Of a DNA stretch of 36,208 nucleotides, positions 7,321-15,391 are shown in pieces. Position 1 is the first letter of the stretch, and every line of letters begins with the position of its first letter. This DNA is from DAOTWP01 sp034435675 (lineage in GTDB: Bacteria > Chloroflexota > Anaerolineae > Aggregatilineales > Phototrophicaceae): the NCBI GenBank assembly GCA_034435675.1, contig DAOTWP010000299.1, positions 1-36,208 of the forward strand, written 5' to 3'. A program made the position numbers and the translations under genes. Below the pieces are notes generated by a model. It made no database searches, had not been told where the DNA came from, and worked only from the letters and a program-made list of their open reading frames with translations.

Positions 7321-8877
7321 GTGAAAGTTGTTCGGATGCTGCAACTCGCCGTTGCTATTATATTGTTGTTCGCCAGTCTCGGCACAGTGCTGGCACAGAA
7401 TAACCAAATTGATCTTACTATCGGTGTGCAGGGGCTGCCGCCCACGCTGGAACCGCTGCGCGAAAACTCCAACGTCTTCATGCGTTTCGTCTACAACGTT
7501 TTTGATCCCCTGATCGAATTCGACGCCGACACCTTCTCGCTGCAACCCGCGCTGGCAGAAAGCTGGGAGCGCGTGGACGACCGCACGCTGGATGTGCGCC
7601 TGCGTCAGGGTGTGCTGTTCCACAACGGCGACACGCTGGATGCCGAAGACGTGGTCTTCACCTTTGGACCAGAGCGCATGTTCAACGAAGACCTGCCCGG
7701 TTACGGCAACGCGCAGCAGTTCTTCCGTTCGTTCGAGAGCGTGGTCGCCCTTGACGAATACACCGTACGCTTCACCAGCATTGCGCCCGACCCCTTGATG
7801 GAAATGCGCCTGACCGTGAACGTTGGGGCGATCATCAGCAAGCAGGCGTTTGAAGCAGCCCCCGACTACGACACCTTCAGCCGCACTGGCGTGGGCACCG
7901 GTCCGTACCGCGTGGTCGAATTTGTGACCGACGACTTTGTGCGCCTGGAACCCTTCGCGGAATACTGGGGCGGCGGCGAACACGACTTCAGCAGCATCAC
8001 CTTCCAGATTGTGCCGGAACTCTCCGCGCGCGTGGCAGGGCTGATCGCCGGGGACTACCAGATCATCACCGAAGTGACCCCCGACCTGTTTGAAACCATC
8101 AACAGCAATACCGGCACCAGCGTGGTGGGCGGTCCCATCCGCAATATCCGCGTGATTATCTATGACAGCGTCAACAACGATGTGCTGGACGACCCGCGCA
8201 TTCGTCAGGCGCTGAACTTTGCGATTGACCGTGAGCTGATTGTCGAAACGCTGTACTCCGGCGCGACGCAGGTGCCGCAGGGCATGCAGTTCCCCTACTA
8301 CGGCGATATGTTCCTGGGCGAATGGCAGGGGCAGGAATATAACCCCGACCGTGCGCGTGAACTGCTGGCAGAAGCCGGTTACAACGGCGAACCGATTGTC
8401 TACCGCACCCAGGGCGGCTATTACACCTATCAGGGCGAAACTGCCGAAATCCTGGTGGCAATGTGGCAGGCAGTCGGCTTGAATGTCGAACTGGAAGTAG
8501 TCGAAAACTGGGATGCCGTGCTGGCAACCGACAACGGGCGCTACATCTGGGATCTGTCCACCACCATGTTCTACCCCGATCCGGTCGGGCATCTGTGGCG
8601 GCTGTACGGCACCAGCGGTCTGGTGCAGAACAGCGGGTCGTGGATCAACGAAGACTTCAACGCGCTGGGTGTCACGCTGGAAAGCAGCACCGACCCGGCA
8701 GAACGCCGCAGTGCCTTTGAAGGCATGCTGGACATCTGGCAGAACCAGGACCCGCCGGGAACCTACCTGCACTACCTGACCATGTTCTACGGCATTTCCA
8801 GCAGCATTCAGTGGACGCCCACCTTCATGGAATATCTCGACCTGCGTCCCGATAACGTGGAAGTGATCGGCGGCTAA
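7321..8877 (+). CDS. Peptide-type ABC transporter substrate-binding protein
   Basis: The 518-residue protein is a secreted solute-binding protein of family 5 (SBP_bac_5; oligopeptide, dipeptide, nickel and some sugars). A signal peptide of about 25 residues ends in VLA before QNNQ. The family signature is LAESWERVDDRTLDVRLRQG followed by LFHNGDTLDAEDVVFTF, at about residues 78-117. There is no lipobox cysteine at the cleavage site, so it is either free or anchored by an uncleaved N-terminus. The start is GTG 7321, ten bases after AGGAGG (7305-7310); an out-of-frame GTG at 7314 is excluded. Two permease genes follow after a strong hairpin. The ligand cannot be told from sequence. Confidence 0.93.
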   Translation: MKVVRMLQLAVAIILLFASLGTVLAQNNQIDLTIGVQGLPPTLEPLRENSNVFMRFVYNVFDPLIEFDADTFSLQPALAESWERVDDRTLDVRLRQGVLFHNGDTLDAEDVVFTFGPERMFNEDLPGYGNAQQFFRSFESVVALDEYTVRFTSIAPDPLMEMRLTVNVGAIISKQAFEAAPDYDTFSRTGVGTGPYRVVEFVTDDFVRLEPFAEYWGGGEHDFSSITFQIVPELSARVAGLIAGDYQIITEVTPDLFETINSNTGTSVVGGPIRNIRVIIYDSVNNDVLDDPRIRQALNFAIDRELIVETLYSGATQVPQGMQFPYYGDMFLGEWQGQEYNPDRARELLAEAGYNGEPIVYRTQGGYYTYQGETAEILVAMWQAVGLNVELEVVENWDAVLATDNGRYIWDLSTTMFYPDPVGHLWRLYGTSGLVQNSGSWINEDFNALGVTLESSTDPAERRSAFEGMLDIWQNQDPPGTYLHYLTMFYGISSSIQWTPTFMEYLDLRPDNVEVIGG

Positions 8878-8898
8878 ACCCGGCTGTTCAGACAGACC

Positions 8899-8927
8899 TG
8901 TGAGGGCGGATCTGCTGCGCCCTCACA
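8899..8927 (+). terminator. Hairpin after binding-protein gene (attenuator or mRNA stabiliser)
   Basis: TGTGAGGGCG (8899-8908) pairs perfectly with CGCCCTCACA (8918-8927) around a nine-base loop. No T-run follows, so readthrough is likely. In transport operons such structures after the binding-protein gene protect its mRNA or reduce permease expression. A hairpin of similar design sits at the same place in the second importer (22405-22430). Confidence 0.7.
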
Positions 8928-8972
8928 CACCCCGCATATGCTGCTGGCTGTTATCTTACAGGCTTGCCCGCG

Positions 8973-9902
8973 ATGTTCGCTCGACTGTTTGCAAGAAAAC
9001 TGATCCGCGCCCTGCTGGTGTTGTGGCTGCTGATTACGGCGATTTTTTTTATTCTGCGCGCCACCGGCAGCCCGGCGCGGCTGGTGCTGGGACCGGAAGC
9101 GCCGCCGGACGCAATCGCCGCGTTTGAACGGGTCTGGGGGCTGGATCGCCCGCTGGTCGAACAGTATTTTGTCTACCTGCGCAATATCAGCCAGGGCAAC
9201 TTTGGGCAGTCCTACCGCGATGGGCGCGACGCCGTCGAGATTGTGCTGGAACGCCTGCCCAAAAGCCTTGAACTCAACCTGCTGGGTTTCTTTCTGATGT
9301 ACTTCATCGCTATCCCGGCGGGCATCTTCGCCGCGCTGAGGCACAACAGCCTGTTTGACCGGCTGACCATCGGCTTTTCGGTGCTTGGCTCCGCCATGCC
9401 TACATTTTTGCTCGGCATCCTGCTCATTCTGATCTTTGCGATGACGCTTAAATGGCTGCCTTCCAGCGGCAGCGGCACCCCGCAGCACCTGATTCTGCCT
9501 GTGCTGACGCTGGCATTGTCAGAAGCCGGCGCATTCTCGCGGTATATCCGTTCATCCATGCTGGATGTGCTGGGGCAGCAGTATCTCACCACGGCAGCGG
9601 CAAAAGGGCTGCGGCGCACGCGCATCATCGCCCGCCATGCCCTGCCCAACATCGCCATCCCGATTGTGACCCTGTCCGGGCTGCGGCTGGTGGCTTATGT
9701 CAGCGGGTCAGTGGTCACTGAGACGGTATTCGCGTGGCCCGGCTTGGGGCGGCTGACCGTCACGGCGGTGGGCAACCGCGATATTGCCGTTGTGCAGGTG
9801 ATTGTGCTGCTCATCGGGACGGCGATGATTGTGGTCAACCTGCTGGTCGATCTGGCATATGGCTGGCTTGACCCTCGCATTCGTTACCGGGAGGGCACAT
9901 GA
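8973..9902 (+). CDS. Peptide ABC transporter permease (DppB type)
   Basis: This is a 309-residue inner-membrane permease with about six membrane segments. The first (LIRALLVLWLLITAIFFILR) is near the N-terminus. The EAA loop that contacts the ATPase is present as AAAKGLRRTRIIARHALPN, and the C-terminus AYGWLDPRIRY is typical of DppB/OppB proteins. ATG 8973 is preferred; a TTG three codons upstream is too close to the only weak ribosome site (CAGG at about 8959). Its stop overlaps the next start by four bases (ATGA at 9899), so the permeases are translationally coupled. Confidence 0.92.
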   Translation: MFARLFARKLIRALLVLWLLITAIFFILRATGSPARLVLGPEAPPDAIAAFERVWGLDRPLVEQYFVYLRNISQGNFGQSYRDGRDAVEIVLERLPKSLELNLLGFFLMYFIAIPAGIFAALRHNSLFDRLTIGFSVLGSAMPTFLLGILLILIFAMTLKWLPSSGSGTPQHLILPVLTLALSEAGAFSRYIRSSMLDVLGQQYLTTAAAKGLRRTRIIARHALPNIAIPIVTLSGLRLVAYVSGSVVTETVFAWPGLGRLTVTAVGNRDIAVVQVIVLLIGTAMIVVNLLVDLAYGWLDPRIRYREGT

Positions 9903-10789
9903 GCACGCAGGAGAGCACCATCGTCACGATCCAACCGGCAAGCCGCACCGCGCGCGCCCGCCGGCGGGCAGTGGTCATCGGGCTGCCCCCACTGATCTGG
10001 GTCGCGCTGATCTGGCTGGCGCTGATGGTTTTCGCGGCGGTGTTTGCCGAAGCGCTGGCGCTGCACCCGATGGACGAACTCTTTCTGCGTAACCGCCTCG
10101 CGCCGCCCGGCGACCCGGCATTCCCGCTGGGCACGGACAATCTGGGGCGCGATATTTTCTCGCGGCTGCTGTTCTCCATCCGCATCAGCATGTTCGTCGG
10201 CGCAGTCAGCACGGTGATCAGCGGCGTGCTGGGCACACTGCTGGGGCTGGTCGCGGCGCGTTTTGGTGGGCTGGTGGATGATGCCGTCATGCTGCTGGTC
10301 GATTTTCAGCTTTCGCTGCCGGGCATTGTCTTTGCGCTGGCGATGCTGGCGGTGTTTGGCAACAGCTTCGTCGTGTTGATTATCGTCCTCAGCCTGCTGG
10401 GCTGGCAAACATACACCCGCATTGCACGCGGCATGGCGCTGGCGGCGCTGGAGCAGGGTTACGTGGAGGCAGCGCGCGCGCTGGGCGTCACCCAGATGAC
10501 ACTGTTCCGCCGGCATATTCTGCCGAATATCGCCAGCCCGCTGATTGTCGGCTTGACGCTTAATTTCCCCGGCGTGATCATCGCCGAGGCGTCACTCAGC
10601 TTTCTGGGGCTGGGCATTCAACCGCCCGATACCAGTCTGGGACTGATGCTCAGCATCGGGCGCGATACCCTCGCTTCGGCATGGTGGGCGGCAATTTTTC
10701 CCGGTCTGGTCATCTTCCTGATCACCCTGTCGGTCACGCTGCTGGGCGACTGGCTGCGCGATTACATTGACCCGATCACCCGCCGCTGA
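9899..10789 (+). CDS. Peptide ABC transporter permease (DppC type)
   Basis: This is a 296-residue inner-membrane permease of the DppC/OppC type. A basic N-terminus leads into the first membrane segment (about 27-52). Then come the periplasmic FPLGTDNLGRDIFSRLLFSIRIS motif that marks this family, and the EAA loop EAARALGVTQMTLFRRHILPN. It forms the membrane channel with the preceding permease. No DppD/DppF ATPase follows: the next gene is an export-type ATPase after a 118-base gap with its own promoter. The importer must use ATPases encoded elsewhere. Confidence 0.94.
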   Translation: MSTQESTIVTIQPASRTARARRRAVVIGLPPLIWVALIWLALMVFAAVFAEALALHPMDELFLRNRLAPPGDPAFPLGTDNLGRDIFSRLLFSIRISMFVGAVSTVISGVLGTLLGLVAARFGGLVDDAVMLLVDFQLSLPGIVFALAMLAVFGNSFVVLIIVLSLLGWQTYTRIARGMALAALEQGYVEAARALGVTQMTLFRRHILPNIASPLIVGLTLNFPGVIIAEASLSFLGLGIQPPDTSLGLMLSIGRDTLASAWWAAIFPGLVIFLITLSVTLLGDWLRDYIDPITRR

Positions 10790-10817
10790 AATTTACCCAC
10801 CGGGGCTGAAGTCACCG

Positions 10818-10846
10818 TTGGCAAGCGGCTTGCACAGGATCATAAT
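10818..10846 (+). promoter_or_regulatory. Sigma-70-like promoter for the export ABC pair
   Basis: TTGGCA (10818-10823) and CATAAT (10841-10846) are separated by exactly 17 bases. This is a good housekeeping promoter 60 bases before the start at 10908. It supports treating the ATPase/ABC-2 pair as a transcription unit separate from the upstream importer. Confidence 0.6.
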
Positions 10847-10907
10847 TCCTTCTGCGCGCAGCCCGGACGATTACTTGCGGGGCACTGCGCTAACAGGAAG
10901 AGTGATC

Positions 10908-11900
10908 ATGACAGCAGTCATCCACACACACGATCTCACACGACGCTTTGGCGATAATACCGCCGTAGACCGGCTGACGCTGGATGTCCAGCGCGGCGAG
11001 GTCTTCGCGTTTCTGGGGCACAACGGCGCGGGCAAAACCACTACGGTGCGCCTGCTCAACGGTGTGCTGACCGCCACAGCGGGCGCGGTGCAGGTCTTTG
11101 GCTTATCGCCTGCCACACAGGGCGAGCAAATTCGCGCCCGTACCGGCGTGCTGACCGAGACGCCCTCGCTGGACGAACGCCTGACCGCGCAGGACATTCT
11201 GCGCTTCTTTGCCGAAATGTACGGCGTGCCCGGCGCGGAAATCGGCAAACGCAGCAGCCGGCTGCTGGAAATGTTTGAACTGGCAGACCGCGCCAAAGAG
11301 AAAGTCGGCGGCTATAGCAAGGGCATGAAGCAGCGCCTGGCGCTGGCACGGCTGCTGCTGCACGAGCCGGAACTGATCTTTCTCGATGAACCCACCGCCA
11401 GCCTTGACCCGATTGCCATCCGGCAGGTGCATGACCTGATTTTCCGCGTCAGCCAACAGGAAGGGCGCACGGTGTTTATCGCCACGCACAACCTGCACGA
11501 GGCGCAGAAGCTCGCGACCCGTGTCGGCGTAATGAATCGCGGGCAGTTGGTCGCGGTGGGCACGCCGGGCGATCTGGCGAAACAGATTGGCATGCCCGTG
11601 CGCTATGAACTGGCGCTGGGGGACGGGCAGGGCGCGGCAGCGCTGGGCACACTGCGCGGCTTCCGTGGGGTGCGCGCTGTGACGGCGGAGGGCGATGTGC
11701 TGACCGTCAGCGGGGCAGACGAAGAAGTGATTCCCGACCTGCTGGCGGCGCTGGTAGGCGCGGGACTGCGGGTTTACCGTGCCGTGCCGCTGGAGGCATC
11801 GCTGGAGGATATTTACTTTACGCTGTATGGCGAGCAGGCGAACCACAGCGCTGCGGCAGCACATGCTGGCGCACCGCAGCAGCAGGAGCGTGTGTCATGA
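10908..11900 (+). CDS. ABC transporter ATP-binding protein (ABC-2 export type)
   Basis: This 330-residue ATPase has Walker A GHNGAGKT (37-44), signature YSKGMKQR (136-143, the SKGM variant usual in DrrA/NatA-like exporters), Walker B ELIFLDEP (D160, E161) and the switch histidine H194 in ATHNLHEA. A C-terminal domain of about 90 residues follows, as in DrrA/CcmA-type proteins. I chose ATG 10908, seven bases after AGGAAG; longer versions of the frame start inside the upstream gene. The gene overlaps the next by four bases (ATGA), so the ATPase and ABC-2 permease form one exporter, cargo unknown. It is not the ATPase of the peptide importer, whose ATPases have oligopeptide-type C-termini. Confidence 0.93.
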   Translation: MTAVIHTHDLTRRFGDNTAVDRLTLDVQRGEVFAFLGHNGAGKTTTVRLLNGVLTATAGAVQVFGLSPATQGEQIRARTGVLTETPSLDERLTAQDILRFFAEMYGVPGAEIGKRSSRLLEMFELADRAKEKVGGYSKGMKQRLALARLLLHEPELIFLDEPTASLDPIAIRQVHDLIFRVSQQEGRTVFIATHNLHEAQKLATRVGVMNRGQLVAVGTPGDLAKQIGMPVRYELALGDGQGAAALGTLRGFRGVRAVTAEGDVLTVSGADEEVIPDLLAALVGAGLRVYRAVPLEASLEDIYFTLYGEQANHSAAAAHAGAPQQQERVS

Positions 11901-12715
11901 ACTGGCGGGCGATTAATGCGGTGATGCGCAAGGATTTGCGCGTGGTACTCAAGAATCCCAGCGTGGTGCTGCCGATTGCGCTGCTGCCCGCGCTGCTGTT
12001 GGGGGTGCTGCCGCTGCTGGCAGGGCTGCTGCTGCGCACAGTGGATCTCAACGATCCGTCCATGCGCGACTTTCAGGATATGCTCCGCATGATTCCGCCG
12101 CAGCTTATGGCGGAATTTGGCGAACTGGACGAAATCGGGCGGCTGCTGGTCTATGTGCTGGTGTATATGTTCGCGCCGTTCTTCCTGATGCTGCCGATCC
12201 TGACTTCGACGACGATCGCGGCGGACAGCTTCGCCGGGGAAAAAGAACGCAAGACGCTGGAAGCGCTGCTGTACACGCCCACAACGGATCGGGAACTGTT
12301 CACGGCGAAGGCACTCGCGCCGCTGGTGGTCAGCGTGCTTGTATCGCTGCTGGCGTTCGCGCTGTACAGTGTAGTGGTCAACCTGCTGGCAGCGCCGCTG
12401 GTCGGCAGTGTCTTTTTCCCCAACCTGATGTGGCTGGTGCTGGTCTTCTGGGTGTCCCCAGCAGCGGCAGGACTGGGCTTGTCGGTGATGGTCATCGTCT
12501 CCGCACGGGCGACGACGTTTCAGGGCGCGTACCAGACGGGCAGCCTGCTGGTGCTGCCGGTGGTGCTGCTGCTGATCGGGCAGTTCGCCGGGATCATCAT
12601 CCTCAGCCCGCTGCTGGCGTTGATTCTGGGCGCGCTGCTGTGGGCACTGACTCTGGTGCTGCTGCGCTTTGGGTCGCGCAGTTTCAAGCGCGGGGAGATC
12701 ATCGCCCGGCTGTGA
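11897..12715 (+). CDS. ABC-2 type permease
   Basis: This 272-residue membrane protein is the partner of the overlapping ATPase. The first membrane segment (24-47) is followed by an external loop. ADSFAGEKERKTLEALLYTP (109-128) is the conserved ABC-2 region after the second membrane span, seen in NatB and related exporters. Four more hydrophobic spans follow, and the end is basic (RSFKRGEIIARL). It probably exports a drug, ion or lipid-linked compound; the sequence does not say which. Confidence 0.9.
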   Translation: MNWRAINAVMRKDLRVVLKNPSVVLPIALLPALLLGVLPLLAGLLLRTVDLNDPSMRDFQDMLRMIPPQLMAEFGELDEIGRLLVYVLVYMFAPFFLMLPILTSTTIAADSFAGEKERKTLEALLYTPTTDRELFTAKALAPLVVSVLVSLLAFALYSVVVNLLAAPLVGSVFFPNLMWLVLVFWVSPAAAGLGLSVMVIVSARATTFQGAYQTGSLLVLPVVLLLIGQFAGIIILSPLLALILGALLWALTLVLLRFGSRSFKRGEIIARL

Positions 12716-12889
12716 GCTGTCGGTGCAGCCACTGCGCCTGCCGGGCTGTAACGGTGTACAACCTTTGTGTGTCTTATTCGTTTGACTGGCAGCGGTATGC
12801 GGGGTGTCCATCATGGGAAGCCATCAGCACACTGAGGACAGACTGCACTGCCGCAATGCCCGACACAATGAAGGTTCGGTGCGCACCCG

Positions 12890-13558
12890 ATGACCGTTGA
12901 TTATTATCGTCAGGATGCCGGACACGCGCGTCTAGCGGTGTCCGAGTCTGAACTGCCTGCCAGCAGTGCTGTGGCTGTGGCGGCACAGGATGAACGCGAT
13001 AACGCCGCGAACCAGCAGGACGAAGCCGCCCTCATGCTGGCGGCGCAACGCGATGCAGCCGCCTTTGCGCCGCTGTATGAGCGCTATTTCACGCGCATTT
13101 ATCGCTACTGTTTGCGGCGGGTGGGCGGCATGCAGGAAGCGGAAGATTTGACCAGTCAGGTGTTTATCCGGGCGCTGCGCGGGTTAGAGGGCTATCGCGG
13201 CGGGCTGGTTGCCGCCTGGCTGTTCCGCATCGCGCATAATGTGGTGGCGAATCATCTGCGCGGACTGCGTCCACAGGTGTCGATTGAAGCGGGCGAACTG
13301 GACTTCGCGGCGGATTATCCCGAACCGCTTAAGGCACTGCTGGATGCCGAACGCGCCGCACTGCTGCGCGAACTGGTCGGCAGATTGTCCGAGTACCAGC
13401 AGGATTTACTGGCGCTGAAACTCTCCGGCGAACTGACATCGCAGGAAATCGGCGAGGCGCTGGGCAAGAGCGCGGGCGCTGTCCGTGTGGATCTGCACCG
13501 CGCGATCAATCAACTGCGAGCACTGTTCCTGGAGGCAAACGAAGGTACAGAATTGTGA
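12890..13558 (+). CDS. ECF-type sigma factor
   Basis: This 222-residue sigma-70 family protein has only regions 2 and 4. Region 2 spans about 55-122 (LYERYFTRIYRYCLRRVGG, then EAEDLTSQVFIRAL, then AWLFRIAHNVVANHLR). Region 4 spans about 160-212 (LSEYQQDLLALKLSGELTSQEIGEALGKSAGAVRVDLHRA), with the helix-turn-helix that reads the -35. An unusually long acidic, Ala/Gln-rich N-terminus of about 50 residues precedes region 2. ATG 12890 has only a weak AAGG upstream. The stop overlaps the start of the membrane WD40 protein (GTGA), as in sigma/anti-sigma pairs. Its target promoters are unknown. Confidence 0.92.
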   Translation: MTVDYYRQDAGHARLAVSESELPASSAVAVAAQDERDNAANQQDEAALMLAAQRDAAAFAPLYERYFTRIYRYCLRRVGGMQEAEDLTSQVFIRALRGLEGYRGGLVAAWLFRIAHNVVANHLRGLRPQVSIEAGELDFAADYPEPLKALLDAERAALLRELVGRLSEYQQDLLALKLSGELTSQEIGEALGKSAGAVRVDLHRAINQLRALFLEANEGTEL

Positions 13559-15258
13559 ACGAGCTATTCGGCAAGCGTCCGGGCGAAGATTACGGCGGCT
13601 CGCGCAGCAATTCGCACAACGCCGCGCACCACAACTCACCTGCTGACCAGCGCAGCACGCCTTACGCTGATGACCAGCAGGTCGAACAACGGCTGGACAG
13701 GCTGCTGCACGACCCGGCACTGACTGACACACCACTGGCAGATGACGCGCCCGATGCGTTCTTGCGGCTGCTGGTGCTGGCAGAACGCGATGCAGCGCCT
13801 TCTGCCGGGGCGCTGCGTGCGGCGCAGGAACGGGTCTGGCAGCAGGTGCTGGCGCAGCGCGCAGCAGCGAACCAGCCGGAAAACGGCATTCTCCCTGCCG
13901 CCAGCAGCACCGTTGAACGGCGCCACAGCATTCTGCCACCCTCACGCCGCATCGGGCAGTCGCTGACGCTTGCCGCCGCGCTGCTGGCAGCTGCCGTGCT
14001 GGGCGTGCTGCTGCTGCTGGCAGACCGGGGCGACAGCCGGATCAGCGCCGCTATACCCGCAGCCCCACAGACACAAACGCTTGTCGCGGCAGCGCCCGCC
14101 ACTGCCGCAGCAGATGCCGGTTACGCTGTCCCAACCCCGCTTGCTCGTCCCGCCGTGCCGCTTATTCCGGTGGTGGCGCAGGTGCTGCAAGACCTGCCCC
14201 AACTGGAGCAGCCCCAGGCATACCAGGGCTTCATGCTGCCCGCCGGGGGCGCATTTACTTCGCTGGGCACGCTAAGCAGTGCGCCGCTGCTGACCGGTGG
14301 CGGCATCATCAGCGTGATGACTTCAACAGCCGGGCATGTCTGGGCAGTCCACAACGCGGATAACCGCCTGCTCATCTGGAATCAGGATGGCGCGCAAAGC
14401 CTGCTGCTGGGATTGGGCGCGTATCCGGTCACGGGCATGGCGCTGGCGCCGCAAGGGGATGCGCTGGCGCTGGGCAGCGTTGACGGGCGCGTGCAGTTGG
14501 TCAGCGCGGCGCAGGGCACAGTCACGGCAGTGCTGCAGGACCCGCTGCTCGACGCCGGTCAGCCGGTCGTCGTTGCGGGCAGCAGTCTGGATACGCGCAG
14601 CGTGCCGCATACGCTGGTCGCCTATAACCGCGATGGCAGCCGCCTTGCCTCCGCCGGGGTGGACATGCGCCGCCAGATTTACGTCTGGGACACGGCGCAG
14701 AACAGCCTGCTGCTGAGCCTGGGCAGGGCAGAATTCGGCAGCGAGGCAGTGCCGCGCGCGCTGGCGCTGAATCCGGCAGGCACGCTGCTGGCAGTTGGGC
14801 ATTCCAGCGGCACAGTCACGCTGGTGAGTCTGGATGATACCCGCCTGCGCCCACTGGCGGGCAGCCAGCAGGGTATCGCGCAGCTTGCGTTCAGCCCGAA
14901 TGGGCGGCTGCTGGCGGTTGCGGGCAGCGGCGTGACACTGCGGGTGTGGGACGTAAACAGCGGGGAGCAGCACTTTGCGCTTAACCAGCCCGTTCCCGCG
15001 CTGGCGCTGGCGTTCAGCCCGGACAGCACCCTGCTGGTGCTGGCGCTGGCGGATGGCAGCGTGTGGCTTCTGGATACGGCACAGGGCAGCGAACAGCTTG
15101 TTTTTGCGATGCCCGCGCCGGTTTCCAGCATCAGTTTTGCGCCGCAGGCACGCGGGGTGGCGCTGCTGCTGGCAGGCGCAGACGGCACGCTGACGCTGTG
15201 GAGCCTGCAACCCGCAATGCTACCGGGGGATGTGACCGGCAAGGAAAGTTACAACTAG
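13555..15258 (+). CDS. Membrane-anchored WD40 protein, probable anti-sigma factor
   Basis: The 567-residue protein starts at GTG 13555, overlapping the sigma stop by four bases. Residues 1-130 are predicted cytoplasmic, hydrophilic and helical in part (LLVLAERDAAPSAGALRAAQERVW). One membrane span (about 136-156) is followed by an Ala/Pro linker. From about 225 to the end lies a beta-propeller with seven WD40-like endings: LLIWNQ, VQLVSA, IYVWDT, VTLVSL, LRVWDV, VWLLDT and LTLWSL. The topology (inside sigma-binding part, one span, outside sensor) and the overlap with the sigma gene argue for an anti-sigma factor. No HxxxCxxC zinc motif is present, so it is not of the ZAS type. The anti-sigma role is inferred from context. 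Confidence 0.78.
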   Translation: MNELFGKRPGEDYGGSRSNSHNAAHHNSPADQRSTPYADDQQVEQRLDRLLHDPALTDTPLADDAPDAFLRLLVLAERDAAPSAGALRAAQERVWQQVLAQRAAANQPENGILPAASSTVERRHSILPPSRRIGQSLTLAAALLAAAVLGVLLLLADRGDSRISAAIPAAPQTQTLVAAAPATAAADAGYAVPTPLARPAVPLIPVVAQVLQDLPQLEQPQAYQGFMLPAGGAFTSLGTLSSAPLLTGGGIISVMTSTAGHVWAVHNADNRLLIWNQDGAQSLLLGLGAYPVTGMALAPQGDALALGSVDGRVQLVSAAQGTVTAVLQDPLLDAGQPVVVAGSSLDTRSVPHTLVAYNRDGSRLASAGVDMRRQIYVWDTAQNSLLLSLGRAEFGSEAVPRALALNPAGTLLAVGHSSGTVTLVSLDDTRLRPLAGSQQGIAQLAFSPNGRLLAVAGSGVTLRVWDVNSGEQHFALNQPVPALALAFSPDSTLLVLALADGSVWLLDTAQGSEQLVFAMPAPVSSISFAPQARGVALLLAGADGTLTLWSLQPAMLPGDVTGKESYN

Positions 15259-15345
15259 ATGCAGCAAGCTTGAGGATTTCGCGCAGTAGTTCCAGCGTCA
15301 GGATGGGCTGAACCTGGCTCATCGAGCTGACTCCTTAAGGTTCTG

Positions 15346-15374
15346 TAGAGGCAACCGGGCAGGTTACCTCTACG
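15346..15374. terminator. Hairpin between convergent genes
   Basis: GTAGAGG (15346-15352) pairs with CCTCTAC (15368-15374), and AACC with GGTT inside it, around loop GGGCA; one C/A mismatch. It lies between the WD40 gene and phosphofructokinase, which face each other, so it can serve both strands. No T-run follows. Confidence 0.55.
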
Positions 15375-15391
15375 CTCTCGACTGCAATCGC

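Noticed and set aside
10908..11900. ATPase as the missing energiser of the first peptide importer
   Set aside because: Its partner is the overlapping ABC-2 permease, it has its own promoter, and it carries the SKGM signature of exporters.
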